DNA from: Bryobacteraceae bacterium
GTDB lineage: Bacteria; Acidobacteriota; Terriglobia; Bryobacterales; Bryobacteraceae
DNA: 35,144 bases
Direction of reading: 5' to 3'
Assembly (NCBI GenBank): GCA_025980435.1
Contig: JAICXK010000020.1
Coordinates: 1 to 35,144, forward strand
In this document: positions 30,101 to 35,144 of the stretch, piece after piece
Layout of the letters: the number at the start of each line of letters is the position of its first letter
Position numbering within the stretch: position 1 is the stretch's first letter
Made by a program: the position numbers and the translations under genes
The notes under the pieces: model-generated
The model's input: only the letters and a program-made list of their open reading frames with translations
What the model was told of the DNA's origin: nothing
Databases searched by the model: none

Positions 30101-30772
30101 TATCAGGTGTTGATAGTCCAGCTTATGCGGAACCTTGAATAGCACCCCGCGGCCGCACTTCGCCTTCCCTTGTGGAGACAGCGTGGCCCAGGCAGCGTAT
30201 TGCGCGGCAAGCTGCAAATGCTGTGTGTGTTCCGCCTCCGATTCAAGCCAGCGCGCGACGTGGTTCGCGAAGCTGAGCTCGCTGAGCGGTTCCTGCATCA
30301 ACGTCTCGAGCTCGGCACCGACGGCAAAACCGTCGATCTCGGCCGCGCGTTCCGGAGTGAAGCCGGTCAGTGCTTTCCGTTGCACAAATCGGCGCTTGAC
30401 GGAATAGAGTGGAGCGAGTTCGGAATGGCGCGCCTGCAGCCGCTGCAATTCTGCCTGAATTCCGAACAGTTCGCCTACGAAATCCTCCAGGTAGGGAGCA
30501 AGCGCGATGATCAGCTCCGAGCCATCTTTCGTATGCACGGGCGGAGGGTTCTGCCGGGCCGCAAGAAGCCGTTCACAAAGCGAGGGAGCGGCCTGCTTTA
30601 GCTGTTCAAGAAAGAACTCGTCAAGCTCCAGCAGTCGGTCACGCTGATATAGGTCTTCAAAGGTCAGTCCGAATGGCAGATTGAGGACAGCATGGTCCTG
30701 TTTTTCACCTGGTTTGTTCACAGCGGGTCGATCAACGCGAGGAGTCCGCGTCCAGGCCATGGAAGGCATCAC
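27173..30772 (-). CDS. Large flavin/Fe-S NAD(P)H oxidoreductase fusion (glutamate-synthase beta-like + FNR-like)
   Basis: A 1,199-residue fusion. An N-terminal helical region (1-260) of unknown origin is followed by two cysteine clusters, CIKCHHQGKDSC (269-280) and CNDCMKGC (343-350). From about 400 comes a GltD-like flavoprotein: FAD-binding VLVVGLGPAGFTLSHHL, then NAD(P)-binding GGGLTAIDTATES. From about 870 there is a ferredoxin-NADP reductase/PyrK-like module (FKPGQFYRLQNYE, LAGGGLGNAV) ending in a [2Fe-2S]-type set C-x5-C-x2-C-x17-C near 1117-1145. The order GltD-like/FNR-like recalls electron-bifurcating or NfnAB-like pairs, here on one chain; the substrate is unknown. No partner gene is adjacent. 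The start is ATG 30772; the region upstream is shared with the divergent lipoprotein gene. Confidence 0.85.
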   Translation of the reverse strand: MMPSMAWTRTPRVDRPAVNKPGEKQDHAVLNLPFGLTFEDLYQRDRLLELDEFFLEQLKQAAPSLCERLLAARQNPPPVHTKDGSELIIALAPYLEDFVGELFGIQAELQRLQARHSELAPLYSVKRRFVQRKALTGFTPERAAEIDGFAVGAELETLMQEPLSELSFANHVARWLESEAEHTQHLQLAAQYAAWATLSPQGKAKCGRGVLFKVPHKLDYQHLIPLHAGNGDGLVRLELSSDHWRQREGFQLTDAGMDLTGVLDQAHYCIKCHHQGKDSCSTGLKEKSGAFKSSVFGVTLAGCPLDEKISEMNAAKGNGNPIGALAIVVIDNPMTAGTGHRICNDCMKGCIFQKQDPVDIPQVETRTLKDVLELPWGFEIYSLLTRWNPLNFARPYPKASTGYKVLVVGLGPAGFTLSHHLMNDGHNVVAVDGLKIEPLPGEISGVDPFGQRAPMRPIRDISAIYERLDERVMAGFGGVAEYGITVRWNKNFLKVIRLLLERRNEFSMFGGVRFGGTLTVDSAFEMGFDHIAICAGAGRPTVIPMKNGLVRGVRQASDFLMALQLTGAAKFESIANLQIRMPIAVIGGGLTAIDTATESLAYYVVQVEKFLRRFELLRDELGEHEVRSSWSKDEAEIAQEFLTHGRAIRAERAAAARQGRAPNLIGLLNSWGGVTIAYRRRLIDSPSYTLNHEEVAKALEEGVRFAECLTPEEVEVDAFGSAKALRLEKQRFDEATGKLVPSGERVTLPARTILVAAGTQPNTVLAREDEHNFTLDGRYFQAVDEDFRPVKPERLAKPVTPYVLTSVRPDERAISFFGDLHPSFSGNVVKAMASAKQGYPVLSRMLARRAPSEPAPKALVSRLNNELRAVVQDVIRLTPNIVEIVIRAPIAARAFKPGQFYRLQNYESLAMHTEDTALAMEGLALTGASVNREKGLLSTIVLEMGGSSDLCALLKPGEPVILMGPTGTPTETPAQKTVLLAGGGLGNAVLFSIGQQLRASGSRVIYFAGYKKIIDRYKVDEIEKAADTVVWVCDEPPGFTPSRMHDSAFVGNIVEAMTAYGSGDLGDVEIPLSSVDRLIAIGSDGMMRAVQQARHGVLRPYLKPDHHAIGSINSPMQCMMKEICAQCLQMHKDPVTGKETVVFSCFNQDQPLDQVEFGSLRSRLSQNGAQEKLTKLWVDHCLRKIGVRPELVGAGVLSR

Positions 30773-30961
30773 CTGTTAGATGTTTTGCTGGAGCGCTCTA
30801 CTCAGAATTCGTTAAGCAGCTACTCTATATTCTCGCAAATCAAAGGGATGGAGGACGCCTTCTTAGCCGTCAAGTGTGCGATTGCGAGGTTTGAAGTCAG
30901 CGGATGGCGGTCGAATGGAAACTGCCATACACCCTGGACACGTCCAATTGCCGGAGGGCCA

Positions 30962-31312
30962 GTGGGCAAACTCAGGAGCGTGGTGCTTGTGGCGGCTCTC
31001 GCCGGCGTGGGAACTCTGATTGGATGTGGAGGCGGAGGCCCATACTACGCCGGTGTGACCGTTGGGCCCCCTGCCCCGCTTGTCTATGGACCCGTCGGCG
31101 TCGCCCCCGGACCGGGCTATGTCTGGACGGACGGATTCTACGATTGGAACGGCGGTGCCTGGCGCTGGCATAGCGGCCGGTGGGCGCGCCCACCGTATCC
31201 GCGGGCCCGCTGGATTCGCCCCCGTTACCAGAGGCATGGACATGGATACCGCATGTATCCGGGCCACTGGCGGGGAGGAAGACACCACAGGGACCGCGAT
31301 GACCGCAGATAA
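30962..31312 (+). CDS. Small lipoprotein with YxWxxG-type repeats
   Basis: A 116-residue protein from the GTG at 30962, which has GGAGGG a few nt upstream; the track start at 30692 overlaps the oxidoreductase gene. A signal peptide ends in the lipobox-like LIGC, so it is likely lipidated. The mature part is Gly/Pro/Tyr/Trp rich: YVWTDGFYDWNGGAWRWHSG resembles the YXWGXW-type repeat families, and the C-terminus is Arg/His-rich (GGRHHRDRDDRR). Probably an outer-membrane or periplasmic protein of unknown function. The 190 nt upstream should hold the divergent promoters. Confidence 0.7.
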   Translation: MGKLRSVVLVAALAGVGTLIGCGGGGPYYAGVTVGPPAPLVYGPVGVAPGPGYVWTDGFYDWNGGAWRWHSGRWARPPYPRARWIRPRYQRHGHGYRMYPGHWRGGRHHRDRDDRR

Positions 31313-31354
31313 ACTTCGCCTTCGCTGTTTCCCCTTCCGTTATCTTGAATAAGA

Positions 31355-32155
31355 GTGGATCTGGAACGGACAATCCTCCGTAAAGTCGGTGAGGCGATCG
31401 GCCGCTTTCGTATGATTCGTGACGGCGACCGCGTGGCAGTGGGCGTCTCGGGCGGAAAGGATTCGCTGACGCTGCTCGAAGCGCTCCTCCTACTCCAAAA
31501 GCGTGCTCCGATTCACTTCTCCGTTTCCGCTTTTACCATCGAACAGGGAAAGTTCCTCGCCTCGATTCAACCTGTCGGCGCGTATTTGCTTGGACGGGGA
31601 ATCGATTGGACCTGCGTCGAGGATGGGCCCTCGCTCAATCTGCTGAACGAACAGCCCAGGCACGGGTGCGATATCTGCAGCCGCTTTCGGCGTCGCGCCG
31701 TTTACGAAATAGCCCGCAAGCTGGAGGCAAACGTCATCGCCTTCGGACACACTGCCGATGATTTCTGCGAGTCCTTCCTGCGCAATGCCATGTTTACGGG
31801 CCGCACCAGCGCTCTTCCGGCGGTCACGTGGTCAAGGAAGAAGGAGTTCCGGCTGATTCGTCCGCTTGTTTATGTGACCGAGGACCTGACGCGAGCCTTT
31901 TCCGCTTCTTTGGGCGCCCCGGTTATTCCTTGCGGGTGCTCGCAAAAGACCGGCACGGTCCGGCGCACATTGCGCGACATGCTTGCGGAAATCGAAAGGG
32001 AGCATCCCTTCCTGAAAGAGACGATGCTCTCCGCGATGGGGAACATTGAGCCGGGGCGTCTGCTCGATACCCGGTACCTGGATCTCGACGGCAATAGCGA
32101 GGAATCCGGCTTCCTTTCGGACGAGAATCGGCTTATCACCGTGAAATCCGCATAG
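31355..32155 (+). CDS. ttcA: TtcA-like tRNA 2-thiocytidine biosynthesis protein
   Basis: A 266-residue PP-loop ATPase. The nucleotide loop SGGKDS is at residues 32-37. CDIC (near 105-110) and a C-x-C in PCGCSQKTG provide the cysteines of the TtcA type, which bind an Fe-S cluster in characterised members. [20 protein letters not shown] is the family's substrate-binding region. The role is 2-thiolation of cytidine 32 in tRNA. The start is GTG at 31355, without a clear ribosome site. It is followed by a sigma-54 activator gene 28 nt later. TtcA versus related thiolases (TtuA, MnmA) is judged by the motif set, not by search. Confidence 0.85.
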   Translation: MDLERTILRKVGEAIGRFRMIRDGDRVAVGVSGGKDSLTLLEALLLLQKRAPIHFSVSAFTIEQGKFLASIQPVGAYLLGRGIDWTCVEDGPSLNLLNEQPRHGCDICSRFRRRAVYEIARKLEANVIAFGHTADDFCESFLRNAMFTGRTSALPAVTWSRKKEFRLIRPLVYVTEDLTRAFSASLGAPVIPCGCSQKTGTVRRTLRDMLAEIEREHPFLKETMLSAMGNIEPGRLLDTRYLDLDGNSEESGFLSDENRLITVKSA

Positions 32156-32183
32156 TATTCTCGATACACTGTCAATTCGAACA

Positions 32184-33965
32184 ATGAGCGCGGAACTGAT
32201 CGTTGTGAACGGTCCCCTGGCAGGGACTCGTTTTCCACTTGGACGCGGCGAAGTGCTGATCGGCCGTGCGCCCAACTCTCAAATTGTGCTCACGGAGCCG
32301 GACGTGGGCTGGCGTCATTGCCAGATCCGTCCCCATGGAGCACGTTTCGTCATTGTTGATCTTCGGAGCTCTGCCGGGACGTACGTGAACGGCATGCGCT
32401 CAGCGGAACGCTGGCTGGAAGATCGCGATCAGATTGGTATCGGGAAGACGATTTTGATGTATCGTTCTGGAGAGGCGATCGCCGCGACCGAAGTTGCTCC
32501 GGTTGCCACCGTAGCCGACACGAAACCGGTCCTGCTCGGCGCATGTTCGCTCGTTTTCCTGTTTCGCGCGCTGGCTGCCGCGGTCGGAGAGGGCCAAAGC
32601 AGGCTGTTGGAAGGCCAGATTTTGCGATTGGTATCGGATCTGATGCCGGCTAAGGAAGGGCTGTTGCTGCTCGGGACTTCTTGTGGGGAACTCATCGCAT
32701 CGTTCCGTGGTTGCGCATCACAGTACCAGTCGGATTTCGCCCCTGCTCTGGGACGGGTCTGCGAAGAAGGGGCCTTTGAAGATCCCTCCGCCGGCATTGT
32801 TGCTGTTCCCCTTTACATCAGCGGCGCGCTCCATGGAGCATTGGCAGTGCGCGTGCCGGACCGTGAAACGGGCGCCCTGACGGCCCATCTGGAAACGCTC
32901 ACCGCAGTGGCCTCTCTTGCCTCGGTTGGCTTCGAGGCCAACCAGGAGGTGGAAGCGTTGAAGGCTGAAAATGCGCTTCTGCAGGAGCAGATCGCCGTCA
33001 GCACGGGAATTGTCGGGAACAGTCCCATTATCCGCCGCCTACTGGAACTGGTGGACCGCGTTGCGCCGCGCGATACCACGGTTTTGATCACTGGCGAAAG
33101 CGGAACGGGCAAAGAACTGATTGCGCGGGCGTTGCATTATAAGAGCCCTCGGCATGAGCGCGCCTTTGTAGCAGTGAATTGCGCGGCCCTCACCGAGACG
33201 CTTTTTGAAAGCGAATTATTCGGCCACGAGAAAGGGGCGTTCACCGGCGCCATTTCTCAAAAGAAAGGCCGCTTCGAAAGAGCCCAAGGCGGAACTATCT
33301 TCCTGGATGAAGTCGGTGAACTGGCGCCCTCGCTGCAAGCGAAACTTCTCCGCGTTTTGCAGCAGCGAGAGTTTGAGCGCGTTGGCGGTACCCAACCGTA
33401 TCCCTTGGACATTCGCGTGATCGCCGCGACGAACCGGGATCTCACTGAGGATGTGCGCGAAGGCCGATTCCGCGAGGATCTCTATCATCGGCTCAATGTG
33501 GTGACGCTCGATTCGCCGCCGCTTCGCGATCGGAAAGAAGATGTGCCGCTGCTGGCGCACTATTTCTTGCAGCGCTCGGCGGAACGGTGTAAACGCCAGG
33601 TGCTCGGCCTTTCGCCCGAAGCCGAAGAGATCATTACGCAATACTCCTGGCCCGGAAACGTGCGTGAACTCGAGAACGCCATGGAGCGTGCGGTTGTGCT
33701 CGGAGTTTCGGATTGGGTTTTGCCCGAAGATTTGCCGGAAACGCTGCTCGACGCGGCGCCACGCGATGCAGGCGCAAAGTACCACCACTCGGTCGGGCAA
33801 GCTAAGCGCGAAGCTATTCTCGATGCTTATGTTCAGGGCAATGGGGATTACAAGCAGGCCGCCAAACTGCTCGGCCTCCACCCCAATTACCTGCTCCGGC
33901 TGGTTCGCAATCTGGCTCTGCGTGAAGAGATAAACCGAAGCCTAGCGAGCGCCGCCAGCCGCTGA
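32184..33965 (+). CDS. Sigma-54 dependent activator with FHA and GAF-like domains
   Basis: A 593-residue regulator. Residues 1-95 form an FHA domain ([27 protein letters not shown]). About 115-260 looks GAF-like. Residues about 275-505 are the AAA+ sigma-54 module with Walker A GESGTGKE (about 303) and the sigma-54 contact loop GAFTGA (about 351), then IFLDEVGEL. The C-terminus is a Fis-type helix-turn-helix ([20 protein letters not shown]). It opens sigma-54 promoters, probably gated by binding of phosphothreonine partners. In the FHA domain the usual Ser-Arg before the His is replaced by Gly42-Trp43. Its end overlaps the convergent ubiE by 24 nt. Confidence 0.93.
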   Translation: MSAELIVVNGPLAGTRFPLGRGEVLIGRAPNSQIVLTEPDVGWRHCQIRPHGARFVIVDLRSSAGTYVNGMRSAERWLEDRDQIGIGKTILMYRSGEAIAATEVAPVATVADTKPVLLGACSLVFLFRALAAAVGEGQSRLLEGQILRLVSDLMPAKEGLLLLGTSCGELIASFRGCASQYQSDFAPALGRVCEEGAFEDPSAGIVAVPLYISGALHGALAVRVPDRETGALTAHLETLTAVASLASVGFEANQEVEALKAENALLQEQIAVSTGIVGNSPIIRRLLELVDRVAPRDTTVLITGESGTGKELIARALHYKSPRHERAFVAVNCAALTETLFESELFGHEKGAFTGAISQKKGRFERAQGGTIFLDEVGELAPSLQAKLLRVLQQREFERVGGTQPYPLDIRVIAATNRDLTEDVREGRFREDLYHRLNVVTLDSPPLRDRKEDVPLLAHYFLQRSAERCKRQVLGLSPEAEEIITQYSWPGNVRELENAMERAVVLGVSDWVLPEDLPETLLDAAPRDAGAKYHHSVGQAKREAILDAYVQGNGDYKQAAKLLGLHPNYLLRLVRNLALREEINRSLASAASR

Positions 33966-34697
33966 TTTCGTTCCCAGGTGCAGAGCGGCTATTCCCCCGG
34001 TGAGCAATTGGAAGCCGCTCTCCGCAAAGCCGGATTGTCCCATCATCGCGCGGAGTTCGCAAGCGCGCGGGAAGTTTCGAATCGAAGCGGGAAGATAGCG
34101 GTAAGCCGCGCTCGATCCGGAGATCAAGGCTCCGATTGCGGGTAGCAGAACACGCGAATACATACCGTAGGCGGCTTTGGTCATCAACCCGGGCGGGTGC
34201 GAAAACTCCAGAATCGCCAGCCTGCCGCCGGGCTTCAACACGCGGTAAAGCTCTGCGAGTCCGTATGTGTAGTTTGTAAGGTTTCGAAATCCAAAAGCGA
34301 TGGAGATGGCGTCCAGACTCTCTGCGGCGAGCGGCAGTTCCAGCGCGTCGGCCTCAAACAACCGTGCCTGAAGGCTCTTTCGGAATGCCTTTCGCTGAGC
34401 CGAGATCAGCATCGGATGAGAAAAGTCCGCGCCCATCACCTGCGCGGCCGCGATACGCTGCAAGTCCAGCAGGACGTCCCCGGTTCCGCAGCACAAATCA
34501 AGCACTTTTGCATCGGGACGTGACAGTACCGGACCCAGGCTGTGTATCAGGGACTTTCTCCAGCCCCGGTCTATATTCAGCGAAAGGACGTGGTTGATCA
34601 GGTCGTACCTGGGCGCAATCCCCGAGAACATTTGCTGCACCCAGCGCGCCGCCTGTTGTTCGCCCGATGTGCCGGGCGGAGTTGTTCCCGCTGTCAC
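33942..34697 (-). CDS. menG: Demethylmenaquinone/ubiquinone biosynthesis methyltransferase
   Basis: A 251-residue UbiE/MenG-type methyltransferase. [20 protein letters not shown] is the N-terminal signature (F..IA..YD..N...S), followed by motif [14 protein letters not shown], the FGFRNL block and [15 protein letters not shown]. It performs the C-methylation step of quinone synthesis. I chose the GTG at 34697, 4 nt after the aroB stop, over the track ATG at 34760, which lies inside aroB. The pair aroB-menG is minus-strand and probably one transcript. Whether the quinone is mena- or ubiquinone cannot be told from this gene alone. Confidence 0.92.
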   Translation of the reverse strand: MTAGTTPPGTSGEQQAARWVQQMFSGIAPRYDLINHVLSLNIDRGWRKSLIHSLGPVLSRPDAKVLDLCCGTGDVLLDLQRIAAAQVMGADFSHPMLISAQRKAFRKSLQARLFEADALELPLAAESLDAISIAFGFRNLTNYTYGLAELYRVLKPGGRLAILEFSHPPGLMTKAAYGMYSRVLLPAIGALISGSSAAYRYLPASIRNFPRACELRAMMGQSGFAESGFQLLTGGIAALHLGTKSAAGGAR

Positions 34698-34701
34698 CGT
34701 C

Positions 34702-35144
34702 TTATTGCAGCGAATCCAGGATCGCCTGCCGTATGGTTGCGGCATCGATGCCCGACACAATCTTCACTTCGCCAATCTGAGTTGGCAGGATGAAGTGAAC
34801 TTTCCCGTGGAGAGTTTTCTTGTCGCTGGCAAGCCTCGCTATTAAATGTTCGGGATTCAGGCCGTTTGCGTTCGGCAAGGGGCCGTAACGGCAAATCACT
34901 TTGCTCATGCGGCCGGCGTCGCTCGCGGGAAGCATTCCGCGTAGCTCTGCGATCCGGGCCGCCGCAAGCATTCCCCACGCGACCGCCTCACCGTGAAGAA
35001 AGCGCACGTACCCGGTTTCTGCTTCAATGGCGTGGCCGATGGTATGGCCGAAATTCAAGATGCGGCGCAAACCGCTTTCGCGTTCGTCTGACGACACCAC
35101 TTCGGCTTTAATTTGCACCGCGGCGGAGATCAATTCGTCCACTA
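34702..35144 (-). CDS. aroB: 3-dehydroquinate synthase, C-terminal part (cut by window edge)
   Basis: The last about 147 residues of a roughly 360-residue DHQ synthase. RRILNFGHTIGHAIEAETGY contains the zinc-ligand histidines of the family, followed by LHGEAVAWGM and, near the end, DKKTLHGKVHFILPTQIGEV. The enzyme converts DAHP to 3-dehydroquinate, the second step of the shikimate pathway. The gene runs off the right end of the window, so the GTG start given in the track at 35142 is only an artefact of the cut. It is upstream of, and probably co-transcribed with, menG. Confidence 0.93.
   Translation of the reverse strand, partial: VDELISAAVQIKAEVVSSDERESGLRRILNFGHTIGHAIEAETGYVRFLHGEAVAWGMLAAARIAELRGMLPASDAGRMSKVICRYGPLPNANGLNPEHLIARLASDKKTLHGKVHFILPTQIGEVKIVSGIDAATIRQAILDSLQ

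Noticed and set aside
33541-33580. Possible sigma-54 (-24/-12) promoter reading TGGCGC...TTGCAG
   Set aside because: The spacing between the GG and GC elements is three bases too long and it lies inside the activator's own coding region.
1-35144. CRISPR arrays, tRNA, rRNA or complete insertion sequences
   Set aside because: I saw no regularly spaced repeats, no cloverleaf-like stretches or conserved rRNA segments, and no transposase ORF; a tool-based scan would be needed to exclude small structured RNAs.

Overview
The window is a GC-rich stretch of bacterial chromosome. Gene content suggests an Acidobacteriota member, probably of the Solibacteres/Bryobacter type: a secreted Asp-box (VPS10/BNR-like) protein, a secreted ThuA-domain protein, a large malectin/Ig-like secreted protein and a 'STGPKS'-type hypothetical protein. 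This placement is an inference from family recall; no rRNA or tRNA is present to confirm it.

Layout. (1) 1-6994 is one end of a surface-polysaccharide cluster: a Wzy/WaaL-type ligase/polymerase (minus), then a plus-strand operon of MOP flippase, SAM methyltransferase, GT4 glycosyltransferase and GalE-like epimerase with 4-nt start/stop overlaps, then a convergent second methyltransferase. (2) 7063-10958 has two divergent secreted-protein genes, the malectin/Ig protein and a ThuA-like protein. (3) 10959-14160 is an accessory patch of small genes and debris. It holds a 20-codon peptide ORF with a near-perfect Shine-Dalgarno between imperfect direct repeats, a 12-bp perfect inverted repeat, a UPF0303 gene, an orphan VapB-like antitoxin with a decapitated PIN toxin, an intact ribbon-helix-helix/unknown-toxin pair, and two decayed fragments of that same pair lying on either side of the UPF0303 gene. 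A small membrane protein and a gene-poor stretch follow. (4) 14163-20346 carries a zinc-ribbon membrane protein, a TfoX-N protein, mutS overlapping anmK, and the 'STGPKS' protein. (5) 20570-25372 has the 1,079-residue Asp-box protein and a Ppx/GppA phosphatase with an HD-type C-terminal part. (6) 25408-31312 has a GH19-like muralytic protein, a small heat-shock protein, a 1,199-residue flavin/Fe-S oxidoreductase fusion and a small lipoprotein. (7) 31355-35144 has a TtcA-like tRNA thiolase, an FHA-linked sigma-54 activator, and an aroB-ubiE/menG pair on the minus strand; aroB is cut by the window edge.

How the genes work together. The first block assembles, modifies, flips and polymerises or ligates a glycan. 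MutS/AnmK and TtcA are housekeeping (repair, cell-wall recycling, tRNA thiolation), and AroB/MenG link the shikimate pathway to quinone synthesis. The most unusual region is 11.0-13.2 kb, where toxin-antitoxin copies have been repeatedly duplicated and broken beside a possible short-peptide gene.
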